A DNA stretch of 64,000 bases, taken from Tupaia tana (lineage: Eukaryota; Chordata; Mammalia; Scandentia; Tupaiidae). Both the position numbers and the translations under genes were made by a program. The stretch is taken from NCBI GenBank assembly GCA_026018925.1, contig JAKSZU010000016.1, forward strand, positions 55,379,075 through 55,443,074, in the 5' to 3' direction. Each line of letters begins with the position of its first letter. The first letter of the stretch is position 1. Below, in pieces: positions 1 through 11,350 of the stretch. A model generated the notes under the pieces. The model ran no database searches. It was given only the letters and a program-made list of their open reading frames with translations, and had not been told where the DNA came from.

Positions 1-549
1 CAATAAGGAGATTCTCTAAAGCCTCTTGTCAAGTGAACCATCACATGCACACACACAGATCTCCAACAAATCTGATTTGAAAGATCATCTGCTTTGTATA
101 GCAGATTATGTTTAGGTATATGATGCTGTCTGACAGAGATCTATCTCCACAATTGCTCTCTTCTAACATCATCTTGAACCAGATACTAAAAACCTTGAAC
201 AGGAGAGAAAGATGTATATTTGACTGAGGACTATCGCTGCAGAAGAGAGATCAATACTCTTCAAGTCTCTCATGGAAAGAGGGACTAAAGAATGCGCCTT
301 ATAAGGGAAAGTCATAAAGCCTATAATTTCTATGGGCCACTCAGAGAAAGTGGTTAATAAACTTAACTTCGCAAAGTTTCAGACATGCCCAAAGTACCCC
401 AGCGAGTACTTCCAGGCACACAGACCCCATATAACACAAATTTGAAGTATGAAGGGCTGCAGTCTACCAAGACTTTTATAATAGGTCCTTCCATTAGCAT
501 CAAAAAGGCAGACTTGTGGCCATTGCCCCTTGGCGTTCATCAAAACTAG
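1..549. other. Unique non-coding sequence
   Basis: No gene, RNA gene or recognisable repeat is visible. The open frames are short and look random. The segment ends where a MER2-type DNA transposon begins. Confidence 0.5.
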
Positions 550-1137
550 AGTTGTCCCTCAGTATACTTAGGGGATCAGTTCCAGGATCCACAGTGAGTG
601 TCAAACCCATGGATTCTCAAGTCTCTTACATAAAAAAGGAGCAATTTCTTGGGGCCAGTAGTTAGTGTAATGGCTGTCGCCGGACTCCCATGTAGTTGAC
701 CATGGTTCAAGTCCTGGACCCGGCGGCTTAAACTCACACCAGATGTGTGTGCATGCATGCCCAAGATCCCGAGAAGAGAATGGAAGAGAAGGGATTGCGG
801 TGTAGCCATCCCCCTTGGGGGGTGATTTCTCGCTTCCTGTCTCTATGTCTCTCTCTGTCTTTCTGGTGAGTGCATGTGCCCTATAGCAAAAACCTCTCCA
901 AAGGGAAAAAAAAAAAAAAAGGAGCAAGTTCTTATATAAAAGGGTATTGTATTTGCATATGACCTATGTATGTACATCCTCCCACATATATGCAATGTAA
1001 ATACTATGTAAATAGATGTTATACCATATTTTTTATTTAATTATTTTTATTGTTGTATTATTATTTTTTTAAATATTTTCAATCAAAGTTTAGCTGAATG
1101 CATACATGAGGACCTTATGGATACAGAGGGCAACATG
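550..1137 (+). mobile_element. MER2-like Tigger (pogo) DNA transposon, split by a SINE
   Basis: The left end begins GTTGTCCCTCAGTAT, followed by a GGGGATCAGTTCCAGGATC segment. Both are characteristic of MER2, a non-autonomous Tigger-type element. After the SINE at 651-920 the element resumes with an AT-rich body and ends near 1137 with GATACAGAGGGCAACATG, the counterpart of the opposite terminal repeat. It encodes no protein. It is an old fossil and serves as the target of the younger SINE. Confidence 0.8.
651..920 (+). mobile_element. tRNA-derived SINE, family A, full length
   Basis: This is a good model copy of family A. It starts GGGGCCAGTAG and carries an RNA polymerase III box A at 663-673 (TAGTGTAATGG, fits TRGYNNARNNG) and a box B at 704-714 (GGTTCAAGTCC). 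A body with a GCATGCCCAAGATC motif follows, then a C-run, a CT-rich tract, the block CCTATAGCAAAAA and an A-tail. It lies inside MER2. The imperfect repeats AAGGAGCAATTTCTT before it and AAGGAGCAAGTTCTT after it look like the target-site duplication, so L1-mediated insertion is likely. Confidence 0.9.
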
Positions 1138-1224
1138 CCTAGTCTCAGAAAACCATGTGCACCCTATTCTAGTAAGGAGGCCTGTTTGTGCTTAAATTGA
1201 CCTTAATCAAGTTGTTGGCTTTTT

Positions 1225-1252
1225 TGTTTTGTTTTGTTTGTTTGTTTGTTTT
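1225..1252. repeat. (TTTG)n simple repeat
   Basis: A short run of TTTG/TTTTG units lies in unique sequence between MER2 and the next SINE. Confidence 0.8.
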
Positions 1253-1455
1253 AAATGGGAAATCTTTTAAATTGCCTGAAAGATCATAGGACTGTTATAA
1301 CATGGTGTGTCCTCTACAACTGCCATCTAATAGCTTTCTATTTTCCTCTTTACTCATTCTGCCCTATCCCAGTGGCTGAAGAATCTGTCTCTTTCTCTGT
1401 TTTCCAGAAGGCCCTTCTGAATGAAACTTTGATCTGGTAAAAGAGATGAAGTCCT

Positions 1456-1716
1456 GGGACCAGCAGTTAGCGTAATGGCTATGTCGCTGGACTCCCACGT
1501 AGTCGACCGCGGTTTGTGTCCTGGACCCGGTGGCTTAAAACTCACACTGGGCGCGTGTGCGTGCGTGCCCAAGATCCCGAGAGGAGAATGGAGAAGGGAT
1601 TGCGGCGTGGCCATCCCCCCTGGCGGGTGATTTCTCGCTTTCTATCTCTCTGTCTCTGTCTGTCTGGCGAGCGCACGTGCCCTATAGCAAAAACCTCTAA
1701 AAATAAAAATAAAAAA
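1456..1716 (+). mobile_element. tRNA-derived SINE, family A, full length
   Basis: The copy starts GGGACCAGCAGTTAGCG, with box A at 1468-1478 (TAGCGTAATGG) and a degraded box B at 1511-1521. It has the complete A-family body, the TATAGCAAAAACC block and a tail of AAAAATA units. The flanks AGAGATGAAGTCCT (ending 1455 and again ending 1731) form a perfect target-site duplication, so both ends are certain. It is less than 1 kb from the previous copy and in the same orientation. Confidence 0.93.
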
Positions 1717-1999
1717 GAGAGATGAAGTCCTTTCCAAAAGTCAAGCAGGCCAGTGCCCTCCACTGGCTACCAAGGTACACTCTCCACTGCTGGTTTCAAA
1801 GCATCCTTTCTCTTCGTGGTCCCTCTCTCAACAAATCCCTTGCTTGTGATTAAGCCATCAAGTAGAGTGACTGGTAAGTCCAGCTTCATCAAGTCTTCCC
1901 ATTACAATTGTTTCCACAATTGGTTACATAATTCAAAGAGCCCAAAAATGAAAACATAGGGCCCCTTGTTCAAAAATTAAGAAGCCAACCACTAAGACA

Positions 2000-2250
2000 G
2001 TGTGTTCCATATGCTCAAAAAATATGGGCAGTCCAGGTTTGAGTTCTGATCCATCCTCAAAGACAGGTGCGGTGGCATATGCCTGTAATCCCCAAAACTT
2101 GGGAGTCTGAGTTACGGGTATCATGAGCTCAAGGCTAGCCTGGACAATACTGTCAGATCCTAGGCAAAATGTGGCACTCATCTGGAGTTCCAGCTAGGAG
2201 GTTGAGGCAGAAGGATCATGACAGCAAGATCCTTATTAAGAAAAAACTAT
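2000..2250 (+). mobile_element. 7SL RNA-derived (Alu-like) SINE, possibly with a tRNA-like leader
   Basis: From about 2063 the sequence follows the 7SL/Alu left arm: GGTGCGGTGGCATATGCC, TGTAATCCCC, then GCTCAAGGCTAGCCTGG. A second block at about 2170-2225 (GGAGTTCCAGCTAGGAGG, TTGAGGCAGAAGGATCATG) matches the start of a second Alu-type arm, so the element looks dimeric. Just upstream, GGTTTGAGTTC near 2037 resembles a box B, so a tRNA-7SL composite is possible. Known biology: 7SL SINEs are confined to supraprimates. Only one copy is present, and it is diverged. Confidence 0.75.
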
Positions 2251-3075
2251 ATATATTAAGAATATCAAGATAGTATCAGCAGGATATTAAAACAAACCCA
2301 GAGCCCCTCATTGTCTCTGTGAGGCTGCATAAGTCACAACTCCAAGAAACCAGCCCTACCTTCTCCTCCACATAAGGCCCAAGACCACACTCCATTCAGT
2401 AAAGTGGTGGCAAAGCTTCTTGAATCGTCCCCAAAAGATAGTGAACCTTGGGCCTGGCAGAGAAGAGTTACCTAGGGCTGCTCAGGATGTGAGGAGTGCT
2501 GAGGTAAACCCACAGGGTTGTCCAAGAAATCATGCTATATAGAGGGAGGAAGAAAGACAAATTACTATGAGAGGAACATTCTGAGCCAGGGAGAAAAAAT
2601 TCTTGCAGAGTCATTTCAGGAGTTTAGGAGGTAGGAAAGAGAGGGCCTTTGGGTATCTGAAGTTAAGAATCACCCTTACTGAAACTTTAACACCTGAATA
2701 AAATATCTTTCTAATACAGTTGGAAAGAACCGGAAACAGAATAAACTTTCTTAAAATTATGCTAGTCAGCAATTAAATGAATTGGCAGGAAGGGATTATG
2801 TTCGGTTTTCACCTTAAGGAAACCACGTTGAGACAACTTTCTGATATCTTAGCTAAAAACCTGAAGTTTTAACTTGGCCATTGAGAAAACAGTAACAGTG
2901 ATATAAACTGCTCAGTACATTTAAACTATTATGAACCAGACACAGTGTTGACTTTTGCATGAATTTTACATTTAAACCTCCCACTGACAGGGTTTCTGCT
3001 TAACCAACCTTAAGTCAGGTTCCTGAACTTTCTCCTAGGCACATCTTTGCATTTCGTTGTAAAAATAGTTTTAGT
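2251..3075. other. Unique non-coding sequence
   Basis: No confident repeat or gene is seen. The sequence is AT-rich with no long open frame. Confidence 0.45.
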
Positions 3076-3331
3076 GGGCTAGCTAGAATGTGGTAGTTAA
3101 GGTGGCTGGATCTCATATGGTGGACCACATGGTTCAAGTCCTGGACCTGGCAGCTTGAAAACCATGTCGGGTGCATATGTGTGTGTGTACCCAAAATCCC
3201 AAAAGGAGGCCGGAGGAGAAGGGATTCCTCATGGCCGTCTTCCCTACATGGTGCTTTCTCTGTTCCTCCCTGCTCTGTTCCTCTCTGGCAAGCATACACA
3301 CCCCATAGCAAAAGTAAAAAGAAGAAAAAAA
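3076..3331 (+). mobile_element. tRNA-derived SINE, family A variant
   Basis: The element starts GGGCTAGCTAG and has a head variant with GTGGTAGTTAAGGTGGCTGG. Box B is intact (GGTTCAAGTCC, near 3133). It ends with CCCATAGCAAAAG and an A-rich tail. AAAATAGTTTTA before it and AAAAAAGTTTTATC after it are probably the target duplication. Differences in the D-arm-like region mark a subfamily distinct from the copies at 651 and 1456. Confidence 0.85.
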
Positions 3332-3339
3332 GTTTTATC

Positions 3340-3705
3340 AAGAACCTGCTAAGTGATTTAATAAAACTCCCACCCTCATATCTGACCAGGTCGCTTATCC
3401 TCCATTCCCAAGGTGATATGTGACCACCTAGTCCGTCTTCAGCAAGAATCCTGTTTGGTGGATTTAATCAGAATTTCTTCTTAACCTCTGATGTCTTCTC
3501 TTAGTAATTTTCCATCCACCCACCCACTTGTCCTGCTCTTTTGCTATAAATTCCCACTTCCCATGCTGTGTTTGGAGTTGAGCCCAATCTCTCTCCAACT
3601 GCAAAATTCCATCACAGTAGTCCCTATACCTATTCAAGTGATACCTTTCTTGAATTAAGTCTCTCTTACCATACTTTAAAGTATCATTGGGAATCTAATG
3701 TTCCC
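3340..3705 (+). mobile_element. LTR fragment of ERV1 type (MER4/MER31-like)
   Basis: The segment contains GCTATAAATTCCCACTT (a TATA-like signal) and TTGAGCCCAATCTCTCTCC. It then has TTCTTGAATTAAGTCTCTC, equivalent to the polyadenylation region of many ERV1 LTRs, followed by CTTACC. This order fits the U3-R-U5 region of an old solitary LTR in sense orientation. No internal retroviral sequence adjoins it. The exact family is uncertain. Confidence 0.5.
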
Positions 3706-3719
3706 CAAAACTGAGATAT

Positions 3720-5320
3720 ATGGGCATTGTTGTTTTCCTTATTTTGCAATTGAGAAAACTGAGTGATTGATAGGATAAGAAAATTATCCCTAACTCACAT
3801 ATCTAAGGATCCAAATACATTTAAATTCAGAAACAGTTGTCTCCAAAATTATAAATATGCCCTCTTGCCTTCTTTAACTGTGAGCCAAACTTTCTCTTAC
3901 CAGATCAGAATATGAGAGAAAGTGCAGAAGGTAGATATATACGAGCCTATCTGCAAGACCAGACCTGTGAGAGAGTAAGACGTGTTCTGCCTACATCATA
4001 GGAGGTTGCAAAATACAAAGTGTTCTGGATCAACAGGACTTCCAAAGATTATTTCCACTAAGAATTTAGACCTGCACTGAAAACAAATATTGTCAGAATG
4101 TAAACATGGTAAGGGTTAAAACTTTTTTAACAGAAGCAGCAATAAATTTAAAATAGGAAGGAGAGTTGGTCTTGGGTCCAGGAACCATCACTGACCTCCT
4201 TGTGTTACTGGTCTCTGAGACTTTACTTCTATCTGTTAAAATGAACTTAATTAGATAAAACAATTTCTGAGGGCCTAATTAAGTACTATGATTTCAGAAT
4301 ATCTATTAACTACGGAAGCCCCAGAAAACTCGCACCATTGCTTATTCCATTGTTTGTTCATTTATTTGGTTGGTTGGATTCAAAGGCCTCTGAGCTTACC
4401 TTCTTGGGAAATTTCTATGATCAACTGCTAATAGCAAATAAAGACATCCACCAACTGAAAAATCAAAGAATGGTTCACATATAATGTATTCTATGAATGC
4501 TCTGTAGAACCAAAGCTTTCAAAACTCTAAGGGCCTAGAGCCTCATTTCCACCATAAATACTGTAATAACGATGTCACTGCAGCTAGCAAGAGCCTGAAA
4601 ACCAGGCCAACTCACCATCAGCGCCAGAAGGCAGAAAAGAGCCTTGGCCGCCCTAGCACATTCTAGCTCAGATCTACACTCTGGCAACAGAACAATTCCC
4701 TTGCCCCTGCAGTTCTCTCCCTTCCTCTGCTATGTCTCCTGAACTTAAGTGGCTCAATAATTCCTTCCCCAAGCCCACTTGCCATTGATCTTGAGCACAT
4801 CCTAGGCCCATTTCTGACCCTCATGACTCTTCCACACAATTTCCACTTGTTCTATTAGCTTCCTCTGCTTCTGGTCACTCCTAGGAGTCACCTGCTCACT
4901 AAAGAAAGCTCAAGTCCCCAGGATACCATTTGGCCAGGTCCTTGGTGAACCCAACCTGGGCAATTCAAGAGGGGTGTGGAGTTACAGATATTAGGAGGGC
5001 TTAGTCTCATGTCTTCACTTTGCTTTAGTTTCCTTATAGAAAATTGGACACAGTAAAATGCCATGTTAGTTTGTTTTAAAGATCAAAAATCTAAAATATA
5101 TAACTCAGGAGTAAAATGTCAGTGATTAAAAGTGACAAAGAAGAGAAAGAGGGGTGAGAAAGAAAGGAAAAAGGCAGAACTCCAGTGACAAGTCCTAAAA
5201 ATTAACAAACATCCAGAAAGTAACCCTATTACCACTAGTACTAAATGAGGCGGCTGAGATCAGTTAAATTTACTGAAACTTGAGATCAGTCATTTCATAG
5301 AAAATGATTCTGATAAAATT
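3720..5320. other. Unique non-coding sequence
   Basis: No recognisable gene or repeat was found. The homeodomain-like core TTAATTAG occurs near 4250 and TAATTAAG near 4279, which is common in AT-rich DNA. Confidence 0.4.
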
Positions 5321-5323
5321 AAT

Positions 5324-5869
5324 TCAATCTGCAATTCTGATTTTTAAGCAGTAATAATGGTTCCCTTGGCTAAAATGCTGGGCTTTATAGAGGAGGAAAA
5401 CTTTATTATTACCAAGTGGGGTATCCCCCAAGAGTTCTGATTTTGACTCTGTAGCTGAGCCAAGACATCTGGCAATTTCAAAAAATTGAACCTGATCTTT
5501 AACAAATATAGACACAAATGTGAAGAACATAAAACCGTTCTTCAGAATGAGCCTTAATGGGCTGCATTGCCTTTCAGAAACATTTTCTAATGAGTCTTCG
5601 GACACGAAGCAGTTCCAATTTGTGATGCATTTGAGGCAAAACCAAGAGAAGAAATTACATTTGCTTTTCCCCACTGAGTTGTTAAGGGCCCCAGATTGAC
5701 AACCTTTGCACACTCGATTGTGGGCAATGCTCTGCATGTTCAATTCCTGCACTTGCAGTTGCTGGCACCAGGAAGGCCCCAGCACAATGGAGCCCTTCAG
5801 ACCCATTATGGACCAATAATCTGCAGACAGCTTGAGCAGCATATTATGATGAAAGTCCTGTTGTGCCAA
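5324..5869 (-). other. 181-codon open frame, no recognised family
   Basis: This is the longest uninterrupted ATG-to-stop frame in the window (546 bp). The predicted protein has several cysteines but no motif, signal peptide or membrane segment that I recognise. No upstream promoter, splice context or poly(A) tail was identified. The start lies next to a MIR-like phrase (CCAAGCACTGTGTTAAACAC at about 5859-5878), which argues against a real start codon there. It is most likely fortuitous, or a fragment of an unrecognised ancient element. Confidence 0.15.
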
Positions 5870-6720
5870 GCACTGTGTTAAACACTAGATGGAAAAAGGA
5901 AAGGGGAAAAAGATATAGAGGTGAGAAGACACAGAGCTCATGGACCAGAAGTGGTTAGTATATACAGCTTTCCAAAATTCTGGCCCTCCATTCATCCTGT
6001 GTTTCTTGGGAGACTGAGCTTTGCCCAAGTTGACAAGCAGGTCCCTGAATTTGCAAACTCTGCTCTCCCACCTAACCTGCTTCCCATCAGATACCCTGCC
6101 TATCAATATACTCTCAGGTATTTCCTAGATTTCTCAGGGATCTCAGCCCCTGGTGTGTGACAGCCTGTACACTTGATTCCTGTTTTGCTGACACACCTAG
6201 TTAGCACCAACGGCTTCATAGTTATCCCCTCCCAGATACTGGTGTCAATTTAGCCTGAGCAGAACAGGTTCAAGCTTGCTATATGGGTTTTTCCACAAGT
6301 CATCAAAATTTAGAGAGACTGAACATATGATAGTGTACAATCTCTTTCTCTTTAGTTCTTCAAAGATTTCAACAGTGGTAGCTGGGAGCCCATTATTGCC
6401 CAGGCAAGGTACTTATGCAGCTACACTACCCAAAGAGCCAAGATCAAGGAAGAGCAATTTCCAGGCTTTGGGCCTCTTCATAAATTCCAGAGGAACAACC
6501 CCTCTCTGTGGTTCGTGAGGGTTAGTCCATAGGATTCCATTATGCAAATTAAGAAAGGTACCCTCAAACCACCCACCACCACCAATGCCAGGCAGAGAAA
6601 GCTCCAGGGTGCACAGCTGGGGGATCCTCTTGTTCTTCGTATTTCCTTAGAGTGAACACCACCCACAGCAAGGACACATTTTGGCAAACAAAACCAAGAT
6701 GACTTTAGCCTCATCCACTT

Positions 6721-7023
6721 TTTTTTTGAAGAGGTTTTTTTGTTTGTTTGTTTGTTGTTTTGTTTGTTTGTTTGTTTGTTTTTTGCTATAGGGCTCGCGC
6801 GCTCGCCAGACAGACAGAGAGAGACAGAGAGACAGAAAGCGAGAAATCACCCCCCGGGGGGATGGCCACACCACAATCCCTTCTCCTCCATTCTCCTCTC
6901 AGGATCTTGGGCATGCACGTACATGCGCCCCACATGAGTTTTAAGCCACCGGGTCTGGGATGCGAACCACAGCCAACTACATGGGATTCCAGCGACATAG
7001 TCATTACGCTAACTGCAGGTCCC
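6721..7023 (-). mobile_element. tRNA-derived SINE, family A, full length, minus strand
   Basis: Read on the plus strand it opens with T-rich sequence and a (TTTG)n tract, then TTTTTGCTATAGGGC, GA-rich sequence, CACCCCCCGGGGGGATGG, and finally the reversed tRNA head. The perfect flank AGCCTCATCCACTT occurs at 6707-6720 and again at 7024-7037, which fixes both ends. The T-rich side is the former A-tail, now a tetranucleotide microsatellite. Confidence 0.93.
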
Positions 7024-7356
7024 AGCCTCATCCACTTTTCATCCAAGTGCCCTGTAGAGGGCACAACCTGTTCCAGTGTAAGCAGTGGACCCATTTCCAT
7101 TTCAGGGGATAGCTGCCCTTCTCATCCCTTCCTCAAACCTCTCCTGGGTATTTGCTCCTGGTAAGCCCATTGGCAGGATGCCTCTTACCTGGCAAGCCTA
7201 CCTGGACTTCACAGAAAACATCATTCCCTTGGGCAACTCCACCAGCAGCTTTGCTTCCAGTGTTTCTGACATGCTAGTATTCAGGATCTTGATGAGATCG
7301 TTAATTATTTTTCATAAGTGATATGTTAGAATGTTAAGTATCTTGAGTCAGCCATA

Positions 7357-7510
7357 GGGCACTTGTGTGTGCATGCCCAAAATCTCAGCAGGATGAAGAC
7401 ATGGAGGAGAAGAGATTGTGGCATGACCATACCCCATGGGGGTTTGCTTTCTCCCTATCTGTTCTCTCTCTGTCTTTGGGATGCACATGTGCCCTCTGAA
7501 ACTTAAAATC
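7357..7510 (+). mobile_element. 5'-truncated SINE family A
   Basis: Only the body and 3' part are present: GCACTTGTGTGTGCATGCCC, a GGAGAAGAGATTGTGGCATG segment, a CT-rich tract and a CATGTGCCCTCTGAAA end. The tRNA head with boxes A and B is missing, so it cannot be transcribed from its own promoter. It lies 0.3 kb from the minus-strand copy at 6721-7023, giving an inverted pair. Confidence 0.7.
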
Positions 7511-7559
7511 TTGTTCTACAACCAGGATATGTAAATTAGAACTCATGGTTCACCCCTTA

Positions 7560-7675
7560 CATCATTGTGCAAGCTTGAGCAAGTTCCTTAAGTTCTTCGT
7601 GCCTCAGTTACCTCCCCTGTAAAATGAGAGGAATATTATTAACCTCAGAGGGTGAAATTGAGGCCACATGGGAAG
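7560..7675 (+). mobile_element. MIR SINE remnant
   Basis: The core TTGAGCAAGTTCCTTAAGTT and then CCTCAGTTACCTCCCCTGTA, AAAATGAGAGG follow the mammal-wide MIR core. It is old, diverged and lacks both ends. Confidence 0.75.
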
Positions 7676-7679
7676 GTCA

Positions 7680-8689
7680 GGTATTCAAGTCCTGAGGTCT
7701 CCTACACTCTGGGAGCATCCACATGCCTATGATCCTTTCTTTCTTCCTCATTGTCATGGTAGAAATTAAAAAAAAAATAGTTAAACACCCAGCAGTACCT
7801 ATTCTATGCTATATTTAAGACTTATGCATTCAATATTATTACTGTTACTGAATTCATCCTGTGAAAGATGTTATAAGATACTTAGAAACCAAATGGTCCT
7901 CAGTATTTCTGTGTGGCTAAAAATTGTTCAAAATAAAGTTTTAGGAAGCCACAGAATAAATCCTAAGTGAGGAGTATGGGGCAGCTTCTCCTACTTTGCC
8001 TTTGTACTGGGAGTGGAGCCATGCATAAATAGGGCCGAATCACGCATACATATATTTATGCACGTATGATGGGTACATAAATGAGACCATATTTCATATG
8101 CATGTGGAAAGTTCCTTTTAAATTCTTTGAGCCTCCTTAGCCTCATTTGCAAAGTGAGCCATAATTACATGAGACAATACATCTAATGTGTCTACCCGTT
8201 GTCTCCTTTCTCCTTCCTAAGTCCCTGCCCCAACTCCTGCTGTTGTCACTCTCACTAGCCCACTTTTCCTCTCTCCCCCAACTCCACCCAAAACATCAGA
8301 GCAAAAACAGAAGAGAAAAGAAAATCATCCACAGTCCACTTCCCAGAGACAACCAATATAAATATTGTGCTGCATTTTCTTCCTTGAGCAAGTTAGGGTT
8401 ATCCCTCTGGGACCCTAACTTTGAGTTCTATGTAATGGAGATAGAGAAAGATAAGCACACCAACTGGAAAGGGGTTTCCTGAGTTTTCAATGAGATTATG
8501 AAGCTTTAAGTAGCTGGCATTGCATTCAAGAAATATTGGTTCTTCTTTTCCTAGCCATTCTTAAACTCAGTCGCCATTGGCCTGTGTATATAACTTTCCT
8601 GGTCAGTGTGATTTTCCTAGCTGGCTTCGCTCTTCTGTTCTTTCTTTACCACCCTGTGTTTTGCTGATGGCAAATCAATGGCACATTTT
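7680..8689. other. Mostly unique sequence with a weak MIR-like piece
   Basis: A short MIR-like phrase (TTCTTTGAGCCTCCTTAGCC, then CAAAGTGAG) occurs at about 8120-8160. Otherwise nothing is recognised. Confidence 0.35.
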
Positions 8690-9110
8690 TCTTATACAGC
8701 CTGCACTTGGTATTTTACTACCGACCATGAGGACCCCCGCCTTTTAATTACTCCTGCTGAGCCCAGCACTATATATAACACTAATGTTTCTGGGACTGCC
8801 AGCAATTAAAACCAAAAATAAATAACACATTACAAGCTGCAAACGCAGCTAGGCTTGGGTAACGCTAGGGGTGGATAGGAGGCTTTTTGTTTTTAATTGC
8901 TCAAGTTTCTCCAGGTCCTGCCGATATAAACACCTGACAAGCAGCTGTTTGCCAGGGGATGGAGCAGAGGCAGCCTGCATGGAAATCTTTCTTCTGATGT
9001 TCTTTTCCTTGCTCTGGGCCCCAGGGAACTGACCGACATTCTCTGCCTCGGTGTTTCTCTCTGCAAAAGGGAAACATTCAAGAACAAAGCCAACTATATA
9101 CACACATCTA
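8690..9110. promoter_or_regulatory. Candidate conserved regulatory block
   Basis: This repeat-free stretch is dense in binding-site-like words: CTTTTAATTACTCC near 8745, AGCAATTAAAACC near 8800, CACCTG at 8931-8936 and CAGCTG at 8942-8947. These homeobox-type and E-box motifs in a block free of mobile elements resemble developmental enhancers. This is inference from composition alone; no alignment was possible. Confidence 0.25.
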
Positions 9111-10915
9111 TGAACATGTTGCTCTTGGTGGGGTATTGAGTTGGAAAAGGCTTTATTGATTTTTACTGTTGTTGCTGGTTTTCTAGCTTGAATAAGACAC
9201 TGAAAGGGCAGTTTTGATGAATACTTATCTTAATTCATATATTGAATATATGAAGTTAATACCAGAGATTGTCCATAACCAGGAAAAGCAATTACAAAAT
9301 CCAATTGTGAAAGCTCTCTTTGAAGCCCAACTTGGAAAATTAACTTTGGTTTTTCCAAAGGAAGTCCTTGTGCAGTACCCACATCAAAGGGTTGGGCTGA
9401 GCTTATGACAGCTCCAAGTTGTGGAATACAAAAGTACAGGTTGGTTGAAAGGATCCTGAATCTCACTCACTTGCTGCCCCTGAAGATACCTTCAATAGAG
9501 CGCTGATTTTTTTCTACCTAATAGACATAAGAGGAAAGGCTCAAAAGGTCCTGACATTGTTCATGCATGTGATACATCTCCGCAAAATTGTTCTTAGTAA
9601 AGGTCAGGAATGATGCTCCTTGTTGAAACTGCTGGATACCTCCTTAAAGATCCTTCTCAGCATCAAAGTCAAATGATCTCAGGGTAGCTCTTCTCTGCCC
9701 CAGCTCTGTGAAGCCTCCTTGTTTTGGTGAAGATAACACAAGAAAGTATACACTGCTGCCCACTGAGGCAGGTGCTGAAATGATTGCACTGTGTTTAAGT
9801 CTCCCCCATTCGCCTAGACTGCCAAGAAATGCAAGATGGAAAATTCAAACACACTGGGGCAAATCCACATGCATTTTTCTTTACCCATGGGTGTTAGTGG
9901 CTTTGCTGCGGGCAAAGCATCTCTCTTAAAAGCAACAAATAATGAGCCTTGACAGCAGCAGTACTGAACTAAGCTGACGCATGAATGTTATCATTGTTCT
10001 TTCCTGCTATGGGCATTAGTCCATGTTCAGCCCCAAGCCAGAATGTCTGCATAGAGAACAAAGCTGATTATCTCAACAGCAGCTTTATTCTCTGCATGCT
10101 GCTAATGCAGGTAAATAAGCTCAAGGCTGGGCCTCCCTGTTGGGGGAAGAAACACCCAAGGACAGAAGCCTAGAGGGCCCACAGTTGTATTGTCCATTCG
10201 TTCCATTGCACATTGCTTTTTCTTCATGGTTCCCTTCTTGAGCAAGGAGCCCCTGCATGGCTTTCAGTTGCATGAGAAGTGCCAGCCTGCCTCACTCAGT
10301 AAATTCAACAATCATCATGTTTTTACAAGCCAAGAAAAGTCCTAGCTTTCTCCTTCAACTCTGGTATTACTTGCCCTTCCCCAGCACCTGCCAAAGCTCT
10401 GGGCACCAACCTCCCTGCTCAGGGGGTGGTTGAGGGGAGAGCAGGGGACACACAGTCAGCAGCCCAGCTGTCTGGCACAGCCCAGCTGGAAGCTCAGGCT
10501 CCATTGCCCCTCCATCTCTTTTCAAGTCACATCCATCAACATCCTTTTTGCACCCTGTCAGGTTCATGGCCCCCACCTCCACCCCCAGCCCACCCTCTGA
10601 TTGGCCTGCTTTCCTTGAACAAATGTTTTATTTCTCGCATCAATGGCTATCTTGGCACTGCAGCCCCTGTTATACACTGGATTGAACACCATACCCATTT
10701 AATGTGAGGGGTAATCATTTTTCTTTTGCAAATATGGAGCAGAAATTGTTAAGGTTCCCACCCACTGCTCACGGTGCTATCAGATGATTTGGCCTCTGAG
10801 AGGTGTTAGAAAGAGCCAAATAAGAACAGAATTCTCCATTAGATGCAGCGATGGCACAGGAGTGTGGCCATTGCAGGGAAATGCCTACATGTCATATTCA
10901 TCAGGGGGTAAAAAT
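9111..10915. other. Unique non-coding sequence
   Basis: No repeat family or gene is recognised. The open frames are short. A locally GC-richer, pyrimidine-rich stretch lies at 10380-10610 and shows no gene signal. Confidence 0.4.
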
Positions 10916-10969
10916 TCAGATGCCTTCAAGGTTGGACAGATTGAATAAATGTAGAAAGAGATCCTTTGT

Positions 10970-10971
<2 letters not shown>

Positions 10972-11010
<39 letters not shown>

Positions 11011-11012
11011 AA
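10972..11012. repeat. (AAAT)n microsatellite
   Basis: About ten AAAT units are followed by an AAG-rich tail. No SINE body adjoins it, so it is either a free-standing microsatellite or the tail of a lost element. Confidence 0.9.
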
Positions 11013-11189
11013 AGAAGAAGAAGAACAAGGAGTGGTGGGACCCAGGGGAAGTGGAGAACATGCACCCTTCTACCAGGCATTATCTCATACAGTTCAATTT
11101 GAAATATAATTGCTATCCGAAAACCCATCTAAACACTTTACCCTGCCAGTTTGCAGTTTCTGGACTGTAGCAAGCACATGGCTCAGCTG

Positions 11190-11350
11190 GCTGTCCATCA
11201 TAACTCTGCCACTTACTGGCTACCTAACTTTGAAAACTTAACATAATCTTCTAAGTATTTGTTTCCCCACTATAAGAAATAAGCTAAGAGAAGTCACAGC
11301 ACTTATATCATAGGAGCAATTATGTAGTGAGCCTAGAACAAGTCCTGACT
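11190..11350 (+). mobile_element. MIR SINE remnant
   Basis: AACTCTGCCACTTACTGGCT, then a degraded core and CAATTATGTAGTGAGCCTAG, follow MIR order (box B-flanking region, core, 3' region). Confidence 0.65.

Noticed and set aside
663..714. Functional tRNA gene at the head of SINE A
   Set aside because: Boxes A and B are present but the cloverleaf pairing is poor and the unit recurs as a SINE with body and A-tail.
576..927. Overlapping minus-strand open frames of 77 and 108 codons
   Set aside because: They are translations of SINE A; near-identical peptides recur wherever SINE A occurs.
6741..6785. Short regular repeats as a CRISPR-like array
   Set aside because: It is a (TTTG)n microsatellite in a SINE tail; there are no spacers and the genome is mammalian.
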